IMG/VR virus record: IMGVR_UViG_3300031708_000030
Location: 1 to 21,440 of that record
DNA: 21,440 bases
Source: a virus
Reading direction: 5' to 3' (one strand)
Below the pieces are notes generated by a model. That model was not told the origin of the DNA. It saw only the letters and a list, made by a program, of their open reading frames with translations, and did no database searches. The first letter of the stretch is position 1. Each line of letters starts with the position of its first letter. Positions 14,852 through 21,309 of the stretch are shown here, in pieces. Made by a program: the position numbers and the translations under genes.

Positions 14852-15225
14852 AGGTTGCCGACCTCCCACCAGCTGGGCGGCCGCCCTGCGTCGGGCCGCC
14901 GCGGGCTGGTCAGCTCCACCGGCACCGACTGGCTGCCGCGCTGGCTGTAGTGCCAGTTCGCGCGGGCCACCGCGCGGCCGAACTCGCCGCCGCCCGCCGC
15001 GCCGCTGTAGACGACCGACTGGACGCCGGTTGTCACCGAGGCCACGGCGGGCTCGGGGTCGAGCCTGGCCGCGTAGTGCTCCCACTGGAGCGCTGCGCAC
15101 AGGTGCGGGTCGTCGGCCCAGCAGGCCGCGGCGATCTGCGCGGCCTCCTCGTAGGGCAGCCCTCCAGCCGTGGGCGGGTCCAGCTTCGGCGCCCACGCCA
15201 GCCACGGAGGGTCCGGGTGGCTCAC
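14848..15225 (-). CDS. Head-tail adaptor-like protein (125 aa)
   Basis: GTG at 15225 overlaps the capsid stop as GTGA, and the gene ends in GTGA with the next. The N-terminal half is helical (PYEEAAQIAAACWADDPHLC, ALQWEHYAARLDPEPAVASV), followed by GVQSVVYSGAAGGGEFGRAV and ARANWHYSQRGSQSVPVELT. Helical proteins of this size directly after the capsid gene commonly act as the adaptor that binds the portal, like HK97 gp6. The end is Pro/Arg-rich. Family membership is inferred from position and helix content. Confidence 0.6.
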   Translation of the reverse strand: MSHPDPPWLAWAPKLDPPTAGGLPYEEAAQIAAACWADDPHLCAALQWEHYAARLDPEPAVASVTTGVQSVVYSGAAGGGEFGRAVARANWHYSQRGSQSVPVELTSPRRPDAGRPPSWWEVGNL

Positions 15226-16175
15226 TTCTTGGCCGTGCTCCTGGCCTCGCTGTCGCCAGCGGGCGGCGGCGCGATGGTGGCCAGCCTGGCGCGGCTGAAC
15301 GGCTTGCCGCCAGTCGGGGTCTTGACCGTGACGGGGTTGATGATCACGGCGCCGACCCGCGCCCACACCTTGAGGGGCGTGGTGTTCGACTCGAAGCCTG
15401 ACAGGATCACGCCGCCCGTGCTGTTCGTCACGACGCCGCTCGGGTCCAGGTTGTACCTGATGTCGGAGCGCACGCCGACCACGAGGTTCTGCCAGCCGCC
15501 CGTGATGAAGTCCCACACGGCGCTGCTCCACGGCTCGTAGGCGATGGGCACGCCGTACAGCGTGGGCACCTGCCTGCCGCCCACCTGGTCCTGGCCGAGC
15601 AGCAGCGCGCCGTTCTGGTCGCGCACGCCGCGCAGCGTGGACTTGGTGATCAGGTCGGCCGCGTGGCCGGTGACCGCGATGCCCTGCGCTTCGACTAGCG
15701 CCATCGCCTGGTTCACGCCGTCCACCGCGTCGAGGCCGATAGCGGGCACGGGGTTGCTATAGAGGTTGTTGATGACGCCGCCCACGGGGAACGTGGCGGG
15801 TGCGCCGATGCCGAACAGCACGGCGTCGTCAATGGCCACCGCGATGGCCTCAGCCAGCCTCGGGCGTACCCAGCCCCACAGGTTGACCGCGCTGTCTTCG
15901 AGGTAGGCGTCGGGGATGCCAGTGATGGCCGCGACTTCCTCGGCGTGCAGCGTCTTGGGCTGGAGCATGATGTCGGTCCACGGCTTCTTGGAGCCGGGTG
16001 CGCCTGTGAACGACGCCTTGGGCAAGGTCTGCGGAACCGGCAGGTCGGTGATCGCGGTACCCATCGGGAGCCGGTTGCCCAGCTGGAGCACGATGGATTG
16101 CTGGATCGCCTCCTCCATGATCTGGGCGCTGAACTCGGCGGGGATGATCCCCGAGAAATTGAGTGGGTGCGGCAT
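15222..16175 (-). CDS. Major capsid protein, HK97-fold (317 aa)
   Basis: ATG at 16175 is preceded by AAAGGAG at an eleven-base distance. An upstream TTG in the same frame at 16205 lacks such support. The protein begins with MPHPLNFSGIIPAEFSAQIM and has the usual order of an HK97-type subunit: an N-terminal helix (IMEEAIQQSIVLQLGNRLPM), then TDLPVPQTLPKASFTGAPGS (E-loop region), KTLHAEEVAAITGIPDAYLE, RPRLAEAIAVAIDDAVLFGI (spine helix), AMALVEAQGIAVTGHAADLI and strand-rich ends. No protease domain or long cleavable delta region is fused to it, and no protease gene lies upstream. It has its own promoter-like sequence and leader in the gap upstream. Confidence 0.92.
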   Translation of the reverse strand: MPHPLNFSGIIPAEFSAQIMEEAIQQSIVLQLGNRLPMGTAITDLPVPQTLPKASFTGAPGSKKPWTDIMLQPKTLHAEEVAAITGIPDAYLEDSAVNLWGWVRPRLAEAIAVAIDDAVLFGIGAPATFPVGGVINNLYSNPVPAIGLDAVDGVNQAMALVEAQGIAVTGHAADLITKSTLRGVRDQNGALLLGQDQVGGRQVPTLYGVPIAYEPWSSAVWDFITGGWQNLVVGVRSDIRYNLDPSGVVTNSTGGVILSGFESNTTPLKVWARVGAVIINPVTVKTPTGGKPFSRARLATIAPPPAGDSEARSTAKK

Positions 16176-16231
16176 AGCGGCGCGCGCTCCTTTCAGGCAC
16201 GGCAAATTGGGAGCGCCGCTTTACGCCACCA

Positions 16232-16261
16232 GGCCAGCGGTGGAACGCCACCAGGCTGGCC
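16232..16261 (-). promoter_or_regulatory. Strong hairpin in the capsid gene leader
   Basis: Bases 16232-16243 pair with 16248-16252 and 16255-16261: 12 base pairs with a two-base bulge and a four-base loop. It ends 57 bases upstream of the capsid ATG and would lie in the 5' untranslated RNA if transcription starts at the promoter near 16340. The rest of the 16176-16529 gap shows no credible ORF on either strand. Confidence 0.55.
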
Positions 16262-16339
16262 GGGCCTCGGGAACGCCCTCGTTAGGCGTCCGGGTTCGGC
16301 TACCGGCTGCCGCTGGCACGACCAGACGGCATCGGGGTC

Positions 16340-16369
16340 AGAATAGGCTCACCCGCCACCGCGGGGCAA
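16340..16369 (-). promoter_or_regulatory. Candidate promoter for the capsid gene
   Basis: On the minus strand TTGCCC (16364-16369) and TATTCT (16340-16345) stand 18 bases apart, a good match to a housekeeping-type promoter. It lies in the only long noncoding gap of the virion module and points at the major capsid gene about 165 bases downstream. A start near 16333 would give a leader of about 155 bases carrying the hairpin. A dedicated capsid promoter would fit the high amount of this protein needed. Confidence 0.5.
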
Positions 16370-16501
16370 CCACGGACAGTGTGCGCCGCGCCGTGACGGG
16401 CGGCCGGGCACCCGCGGGCGGCCACCGTGAGACCGTGTGCGAATCCGCGCGACTACCAAGGCGAACCCCTATCGCTCACGCTCTCATGTGACTACAGCTG
16501 A

Positions 16502-16518
16502 CCGGGGGTTGAGCCCGG
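16502..16518 (-). terminator. Small hairpin after the Cys-rich gene
   Basis: A 5-bp stem (CCGGG with CCCGG) around a seven-base loop lies 12 bases after the stop of the Cys-rich gene. It has no T-run. It may weaken read-through from the packaging genes into the capsid gene. The stem is short, so the role is uncertain. Confidence 0.3.
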
Positions 16519-16529
16519 CAGCGGCCGAC

Positions 16530-16736
16530 TCAGCCCCGTCTCGGCGGATACCCGGATTCGCGGGCTCGGCGGGCCGCGAGGTTACCGTCCGTTAAGAACA
16601 GGCGCAGGCGACGGCCGAAGTCCATCAGGCGGCACAGCCGCGAGCACCACAGCGACCCCGGCCGCGACGGGCGGCACAGGCAAGTCAGGCACAGGGCTGG
16701 CTCGTCGTCGGTGCCCTGGTCGTCCGGTTCGGTCAC
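16530..16736 (-). CDS. Small Cys-rich, zinc-finger-like protein (68 aa)
   Basis: GTG at 16736 overlaps the scaffold stop as GTGA, which decides the start over longer TTG options. The 68-residue product starts MTEPDDQGTDDEPALC and carries two closely spaced Cys pairs in CLTCLCRPSRPGSLWCSRLC. The CxxC then CxxxC spacing about 11 residues later is typical of a small zinc ribbon or finger. The C-terminal half is basic (RRLRLFL, AARRARE), which would suit nucleic acid contact. No family is recognised. It sits between scaffold and capsid genes, so it may be virion-related or a regulator of the late genes. Confidence 0.6.
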   Translation of the reverse strand: MTEPDDQGTDDEPALCLTCLCRPSRPGSLWCSRLCRLMDFGRRLRLFLTDGNLAARRARESGYPPRRG

Positions 16737-17269
16737 CTGCTGCGCTGAATGTCCCGCAGCCAATCGTGGTTCGTATCACCGGAGCCGGGCATCGGGCCGG
16801 GCGGCACGCGGCCGGGTGGCGCTGGCACCACGGCCAGCTGCTCCACCAGCTTGCCGATGCCCTTGGAGTCCGGGGCGCCGTCCTTCACCAGCGCGTCCAG
16901 GTTGAGCGCGGCCAGCGCGGCCTCGGGGTTGGCGAGCTTGCCCGCGGCCTGCGCGCGGAACTCCGCGGCGGCCAGCTGCCGCGCGTGCTCGGCCGCGGCC
17001 TCGGCCTTGCCCTCCTCGCGGGCCTTGGCTATGGCCTTGTCGGCGTCGGACATGCCCTGCTGGCGCAGCCGGTCCAGCTCAGTGGTGCGCTCCGCGGCTT
17101 CGCGGCGCAGCTGCGCCACGGTGGACTCCAGCCGCGCCACGGCGTCGGCGGCCGGGTCGGCCGGTGGTGCTGGCGGCGCCGGGGGCGGTGCTGGTGCCGG
17201 TGGCGTAGGCGCCGGGGGCGTGGGCGGTGCGGGTGCTGGCGGCGCCGGGGGCGCTGGCGGTGTGGTCAT
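16733..17269 (-). CDS. Capsid scaffolding protein (178 aa)
   Basis: ATG at 17269 overlaps the portal stop as ATGA, with GGAGGA eight bases upstream. Residues 3-40 are a low-complexity Pro/Ala run, presumably disordered. Residues about 42-110 form a charged coiled coil (VARLESTVAQLRREAAERTT). Then comes LANPEAALAALNLDALVKDG and SKGIGKLVEQL, the usual C-terminal part of siphovirus scaffold proteins that binds the capsid subunit. The basic end (HDWLRDIQRSR) is also common. The gene stands between portal and capsid as expected. No catalytic Ser/His protease signature is present. Confidence 0.85.
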   Translation of the reverse strand: MTTPPAPPAPPAPAPPTPPAPTPPAPAPPPAPPAPPADPAADAVARLESTVAQLRREAAERTTELDRLRQQGMSDADKAIAKAREEGKAEAAAEHARQLAAAEFRAQAAGKLANPEAALAALNLDALVKDGAPDSKGIGKLVEQLAVVPAPPGRVPPGPMPGSGDTNHDWLRDIQRSR

Positions 17270-18636
17270 GCTGGCTGTCCTCCTTCACGCACCGTACCGG
17301 CCCGCTGCTCCTGCATCGCGGCCAGCGCGGCCATCCGTTGTTCGAGTTCGCTGGCGGCCAGGCCGCGCCATCTCTCGATTTCGGCTTGCGTGGCGCCGTA
17401 GCGCTCCCACAGCGCTTCCACCGGCACGCCCAGCGTCCGCATCTTGACCAGGCTGTCCACCAGCTGGCCAAGGCTGCGGGTCTCGAAGTCGGCCCACTGG
17501 GTCTCGGCGGATACGTCGGTGGCGCCGGGGCGGCCGGTGAGCAGGAACGCGGTGCGGATCGTTTCCTCCCACGCTTCCCCGATGTGCAGGCTGCGGCGCC
17601 GCACCTTGGCCACCAGGCCGGCCTCGGCCGCGCGGATCGCGTCGGCGGACAGGTTGACCAGCTGGCCGGTGAGGTAGTGCATCGGCGTCTGTGTCGCCGC
17701 GGCCAGCATGGTCACGTCCTGCTCTGCGCTGTCCAGGTAGCCGCGCAGGTCGGTGGGCGGCAGCGACCCGAACCGGCCGCCTTCGTTCTCGTTGGTCAGC
17801 AGCCGGTTGATGCCCATCTGGAAAGGCGCCTGGACCTTGGTGACCTCGCCGCCGTCGTCGGTCTTGATCACTTCGCGGGCCAGCTTGATGCCGGTGGCCC
17901 ACACCTGCCTGTAGGCGCCGAAGTCACCCGCGACCATGCGGTTGAAGATGGTGGTGTTGATGCGGTCTTGGAAGCTGACCGCCGACAGCAGCTCGGAGCG
18001 GCCGGGGCCTAGCGTGCGCGGCTGCGGCACGATAGGGATCATGCCGACGACACCGGACGGGTTCGGCTCGATGATCGGGCGGCGCCGGTCGGCGCGCGGC
18101 GGCCAGGTGGCTACCTCGTCGGCCGTGATCAGCCATTCGGTGGGCGCGTTCTCGCCGGGTTCCCGGTAGCGCTTGTATCCGGCCAGCCGCTTGCGCCGGT
18201 TGCCCGGCTGGTAGACCACGGTGGCCTGCTGCGGGCTCTCGGTGCTGATGGTGACGCCGGTCGCGTTGTCTTCGTCGGCCTGCACCAGCACGAACGACTG
18301 GCCGCTGATGATGGCGTCGGTCTGCACCAGCTCGGCGTCGGCGTCCATGCTGCTGGCCTGCCAGATGGTCCACGCCGCGCTGGTGTCGGCGTCGTTGCCG
18401 AACCGGAAGCCGGTCACGGTGAGCCGCTCGGCCACGGCGTTGGCGATCACTTCGCACCAGTTGGCGTTGCTCTCGGCCAGGAAGGTGCGGAAGGTTTCGC
18501 GCTCGGCGGTGTCCATCAGCGCGATGATCCCGGCCTCGTTGTCGTAGTACCGCTGGAAGAACAGGGCGGTGGCCGCCTGCTCGTCCAGCTGGATCGACGC
18601 CGCTTGGCGCAGGTTGTTCAGCTCATCGAGTTCCAA
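17266..18636 (-). CDS. Portal protein (456 aa)
   Basis: The start is TTG at 18636, supported by AAGGAGG at 18645-18651 with eight bases of spacing. The 456-residue protein has the SPP1 gp6-like (Phage_prot_Gp6) order: an N-terminal helix (LNNLRQAASIQLDEQ) with RYYDNEAG, then NWCEVIANAVAERLTVTGF, a strand section with the GQSFVLVQAD segment, GVVGMIPIVPQPR, RSELLSAVSFQDRINTTIFN (stem and crown helices), GSLPPTDLRGYLDSAEQDVT, then ATQTPMHYLTGQLVNLSADA and the helical C-terminus ending LEQRMAALAAMQEQRAG. It forms the dodecameric ring through which DNA enters and leaves the head. The gene sits directly after the terminase. Confidence 0.92.
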   Translation of the reverse strand: MELDELNNLRQAASIQLDEQAATALFFQRYYDNEAGIIALMDTAERETFRTFLAESNANWCEVIANAVAERLTVTGFRFGNDADTSAAWTIWQASSMDADAELVQTDAIISGQSFVLVQADEDNATGVTISTESPQQATVVYQPGNRRKRLAGYKRYREPGENAPTEWLITADEVATWPPRADRRRPIIEPNPSGVVGMIPIVPQPRTLGPGRSELLSAVSFQDRINTTIFNRMVAGDFGAYRQVWATGIKLAREVIKTDDGGEVTKVQAPFQMGINRLLTNENEGGRFGSLPPTDLRGYLDSAEQDVTMLAAATQTPMHYLTGQLVNLSADAIRAAEAGLVAKVRRRSLHIGEAWEETIRTAFLLTGRPGATDVSAETQWADFETRSLGQLVDSLVKMRTLGVPVEALWERYGATQAEIERWRGLAASELEQRMAALAAMQEQRAGTVREGGQPA

Positions 18637-18644
18637 CGGCCTGC

Positions 18645-18651
18645 CCTCCTT
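18645..18651 (-). promoter_or_regulatory. Perfect Shine-Dalgarno of the TTG-started portal gene
   Basis: AAGGAGG on the minus strand overlaps the TAA of the terminase gene (18650-18652) and stands eight bases before the TTG at 18634-18636. It is the strongest ribosome binding site in the module and decides the start. Confidence 0.7.
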
Positions 18652-20329
18652 AGAAGCCTGCTGCCGCGTAGTCGGGTGCGGCAGCGTGCCGGATGGCGCG
18701 GTCCAGCGCCATGATCCCGGCCACGATGCTGTCGATTTTGTCAGCCGAACGGGCCTTGTCTGGTTTCAGGTTGCCCGAGGGGTCGGTGCGGACCATCAGG
18801 TTGCCCGCCTGCCAGCGGACCACGGGGTTGCCGCCGTGCCGGTAGCCGCCCGAGGCCACCAGCCGCAGCAGCTCCTTGGTCGGCCCCGACATGGCGGCGA
18901 ACCCTTGGCCGGTCTGGAGCAGCGGGAAGCCTTCGTCCAGCAGCTCGCTCGACAGTTGGGTGGCGCCCCATCGGTCGTAGGCGATTTCCTCCAGCTGGTA
19001 GGTCTCGGCGTCGGCGCGCAGCTGCACCTTGATGGCCTCGTAGTCGATCACGTCGCCTTCGGTGATCTGCACCAGCCCGGCCGCGGCCCACGTGCTGAAC
19101 CGGCCGCCTGTGCGGCGGTCCAGCTGGCCTACCTGCGCGGCCGGTGCGAACACCCGCCAGAGCACGTCGTGGCCGCCGTCGCCATCGGGGAAGTCCAGGG
19201 CGTAGCTGGCCAGGTCGATGGTGGACGCCAGGTCGAGGCCTGCGTAGCACTGGCGGCCGGCCAGATTCTCCAGCTGGGCCGGTGCGGCATCCCACACGCC
19301 GAGGTCCAGCGCGCGGCCACCCGCGGCGCTCTGCTGGTTCAGCCGGTACTGGCGGAAGGCGCGCTCGGCGGCCGGGTTCTTGACGGCCTTGGTGAACTCG
19401 CCGCGCAGGATGCGCAGGTCCAGGTAATCACCGAGGGCGGGGTTGGCCAGGTGCCAGGTGGCTTCGTCGGTCCAGTCGGCGTCTTGCGGCACGGCGTGCA
19501 GCACCACCAGCCGCGCGTGGTCCAGCTCGGGGTCCTCGGCCACCTGCTCGGACCATTCGCGCTCTTGCGCGGCGAACCCGGACGGGTCGTTGTCGGCCGT
19601 GGTGGCCAGGATGAGGAGCGGCTGCGCGCGGGTGCCGAAGCCGGTTCGGATGGCGTCGTACAAGTCGCGCGATGGCTGCGTCAGCAGCTCGTCGATGTAG
19701 GCCGCGGACGGGCCGGTGCCCAGCGCGCCGAGCGCGTCCCCGGCCGCCACGCCGAAGAACGAGCCGGTTTCCTCGAACGTGATCCGCTTGGCGCCGCGCA
19801 CCACGCGCAGGCGCCGCCGCAGCACGGGCGACAGCTGCACCATGCGCGCCGCCGCGGTGTAGGCGAGCCCGGCCTGGTCCTTATCCAAGGCGAGGCCGTA
19901 AATCTCGGCGGCCTCCTCGCCATCGGCGGCCAGCAGGTACAGCACCAGCCCGCCCACCAGTTCGGTTTTCCCGTTCTTGCGGCCGGTGGACAGGTATAGC
20001 TCGCGGTACCTGCGCACGTACCTGGCCCAGCCGGGGTCCCACTCCACGGTGCCGAGCAGCGGCCTGACAATCTCGTCGCGCTCCCAGTCGGCCAGCGTGA
20101 ACGGGCGGCCTGACCAGTCACCTTTCGTGTGGACCAGCAGCTCACCGAAGAACGCCTCGGCGTGCGCGGCGCGCGGCAGGCACAGGTGCTCGCCGCGGCG
20201 CCTGCACTCCACGCCGTCGAACGCCTTGCCGCACGGTGGGAACCGGCGCCTGTCCGTGCCGGTCATGCCGTCATAGTGCCAGGCCAGCCCCGAGCCGCGG
20301 AAGGAACCACCCACGGACCCACGCGGCAC
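18650..20329 (-). CDS. Terminase large subunit (559 aa)
   Basis: This ATPase/nuclease packages DNA into the prohead. Numbering from GTG at 20329, the Walker A-like motif is STGRKNGKTE (residues 114-123), the form common in HK97-type terminases. A Walker B-like PSAAYIDELL lies at 207-216 and the LATTAD coupling motif at 241-246. The nuclease part shows CYAGLDLAST (Asp366), IAYDRWGA (Asp452) and ADKIDSIVAGIMALD (Asp533). The N-terminus carries three Cys (33, 42, 50). The start is uncertain: neither GTG 20329 nor the ATG at 20266 (residue 22) has a clear ribosome binding site. No small subunit gene is visible next to it. It is the first gene of the minus-strand module. Confidence 0.92.
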   Translation of the reverse strand: MPRGSVGGSFRGSGLAWHYDGMTGTDRRRFPPCGKAFDGVECRRRGEHLCLPRAAHAEAFFGELLVHTKGDWSGRPFTLADWERDEIVRPLLGTVEWDPGWARYVRRYRELYLSTGRKNGKTELVGGLVLYLLAADGEEAAEIYGLALDKDQAGLAYTAAARMVQLSPVLRRRLRVVRGAKRITFEETGSFFGVAAGDALGALGTGPSAAYIDELLTQPSRDLYDAIRTGFGTRAQPLLILATTADNDPSGFAAQEREWSEQVAEDPELDHARLVVLHAVPQDADWTDEATWHLANPALGDYLDLRILRGEFTKAVKNPAAERAFRQYRLNQQSAAGGRALDLGVWDAAPAQLENLAGRQCYAGLDLASTIDLASYALDFPDGDGGHDVLWRVFAPAAQVGQLDRRTGGRFSTWAAAGLVQITEGDVIDYEAIKVQLRADAETYQLEEIAYDRWGATQLSSELLDEGFPLLQTGQGFAAMSGPTKELLRLVASGGYRHGGNPVVRWQAGNLMVRTDPSGNLKPDKARSADKIDSIVAGIMALDRAIRHAAAPDYAAAGF

Positions 20330-20362
20330 GGGGCCGGTTGGTATCAGGGTATCCGTGACACC

Positions 20363-20391
20363 GTTCGAGCTGGTGTGTTCGAATTTGTCAA
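20363..20391. promoter_or_regulatory. Divergent control region with repeated GTTCGA and a TTGACA
   Basis: The gap between terminase and the right operon (20330-20578) holds an AT-rich stretch at about 20341-20460 unlike its surroundings. GTTCGA occurs at 20363-20368 and again at 20377-20382, 14 bases apart, the second inside the palindrome TTCGAA. On the minus strand a perfect TTGACA -35 box lies at 20386-20391 facing the terminase, but its -10 is poor; TACCCT (20346-20351) is a possible -10 without a matching -35. No clear promoter is seen for the plus-strand genes. The repeats could be an operator. Confidence 0.35.
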
Positions 20392-20465
20392 AGAACCTCG
20401 GGATTCACGCAATAAGACGGCATGATTACACGCTGTACCAATTGCTGGTGTTTACAGCGCAGGCA

Positions 20466-20556
20466 GCCACCGGAGGCCGGTGGCCGGGAGGCGGGAGTAC
20501 CGCCTCGCCTGGCTGTGGCACCAGCACCCACCCGGCCGCGGGACCAGCTCGCGGCC
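20466..20556 (+). other. Leader with three successive hairpins
   Basis: Three perfect stems follow one another: 20466-20473 with 20477-20484 (8 bp, 3-base loop), 20488-20494 with 20500-20506 (7 bp, 5-base loop) and 20534-20540 with 20550-20556 (7 bp, 9-base loop). The last ends about seven bases before the AAGGAG of the next gene. They would form a structured 5' leader of the right plus-strand operon. Confidence 0.5.
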
Positions 20557-20578
20557 CAGCTCAGAAGGAGCCACCCTA

Positions 20579-20923
20579 ATGGCCGCCAACACACCCGCCA
20601 AGCCCGCCACCATCCCCGTGCGCCTCAGCGTGCTCGTGCAAGTGGACCCCGACAAGTGGACCGCCACGGCCGAGGCCGCAGCGCCCACCGTTGACGAGGC
20701 CGCCGTGCTCGCTGGCCTGACCGCCGCGGGTATCGACCCCGAGGCCGCCAAGGCGATGGTGGCGCAGCTGACCGCACCCGCGGCAGCGGCCACCGGCCCG
20801 AGCGCGGTGCGCACCGAGATGCGCGCCTACATGCTGGCCGCCGTGGCCGGCCTGGACCGCATCAAGGCCAGCGGCGCCACCGTTGTGGACGCCGACCGGC
20901 AGCCCGCCAAGGCTGCCAAGTAA
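20579..20923 (+). CDS. Hypothetical protein (114 aa), first gene of the right operon
   Basis: ATG at 20579 has AGAAGGAG eight bases upstream. The product begins MAANTPAKPATIPVRLSVLV, continues with VDPDKWTATAEAAAPTVDEA and PEAAKAMVAQL, then AVRTEMRAYMLAAVAGLDRI, and ends in a Lys-rich tail. It is Ala-rich and mostly helical with one strand-like start. No membrane segment or Cys is present. I do not recognise a family. It is divergent from the terminase and likely belongs to the early or accessory genes rather than the virion. An 11-bp hairpin separates it from the next gene. Confidence 0.75.
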   Translation: MAANTPAKPATIPVRLSVLVQVDPDKWTATAEAAAPTVDEAAVLAGLTAAGIDPEAAKAMVAQLTAPAAAATGPSAVRTEMRAYMLAAVAGLDRIKASGATVVDADRQPAKAAK

Positions 20924-20932
20924 CCCACCCAT

Positions 20933-20965
20933 AGCGGCGCCGCGCCATCAGGCTGCGGCGCCGCT
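20933..20965 (+). terminator. 11-bp perfect hairpin between right-operon genes
   Basis: AGCGGCGCCGC (20933-20943) pairs fully with 20955-20965 around an 11-base loop, and inner GCC/GGC pairs can extend it. It begins ten bases after the stop of the 114-aa gene and is followed by the AGGAAGGA of the next one. It may end or attenuate transcription between the two genes, or protect the RNA. Confidence 0.5.
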
Positions 20966-20988
20966 GGCATCAGGAAGGAACCACCCAC

Positions 20989-21309
20989 ATGCCAGCACGC
21001 CACTCGTGGCCGGTGCGATACCTGCCCGACCACACCAGCACGCCACCGGCCAGCTACGAGGCCGTCACCCGCACCGAGCACGCCATCGCGTTCCGGCTGG
21101 AGGCCAGGTTTGACCCGGCCATGCCGAACCACGCGCTGCCCGGCTCGGTGACCGCCACCAGCTGGTGGTGCATCCCGGTCGGCGCCGAGCCTGCCGCGGT
21201 GCCTGCGCTGATCACCTACACGCGCGCCGCGCCACGCGGCGAGCAGTTTGAGGTTGGCGGCCAGCGGTTCGCCCAGCTGGGCGAGGCGATGGAGGCCGCC
21301 GTATGGTAA
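20989..21309 (+). CDS. Hypothetical protein (106 aa)
   Basis: ATG at 20989 follows AGGAAGGA by about ten bases. The product begins MPARHSWPVRYLPDHTSTPP and contains TEHAIAFRLEARFDPAMPNH, ATSWWCIPVGAEPAAVPALI, a strand-rich stretch FEVGGQRFAQLGEAMEAAVW and no membrane segment. It looks like a small alpha/beta protein. The family is not recognised. It overlaps the next gene by seven bases, so the two are likely coupled. Confidence 0.72.
   Translation: MPARHSWPVRYLPDHTSTPPASYEAVTRTEHAIAFRLEARFDPAMPNHALPGSVTATSWWCIPVGAEPAAVPALITYTRAAPRGEQFEVGGQRFAQLGEAMEAAVW

Noticed and set aside
16502-16518. tRNA T-arm look-alike (5-bp stem, 7-base loop CTCAACC on the minus strand)
   Set aside because: The bases after it would form the 3' acceptor strand, but no matching 5' strand or anticodon arm is found at the right distance, so it is not a tRNA.
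20361-20400. Possible LexA (SOS) box because of CGAAC and GTTCG elements
   Set aside because: The half-sites are not in the CGAAC-N4-GTTCG arrangement; they form a direct repeat and a short palindrome.
20422-20694. Frame starting MITRCTNCWCLQ, which looks Cys-rich at its start
   Set aside because: It has no good ribosome binding site, runs through the three hairpins, and continues out of frame through the 114-aa gene as Arg-rich sequence.
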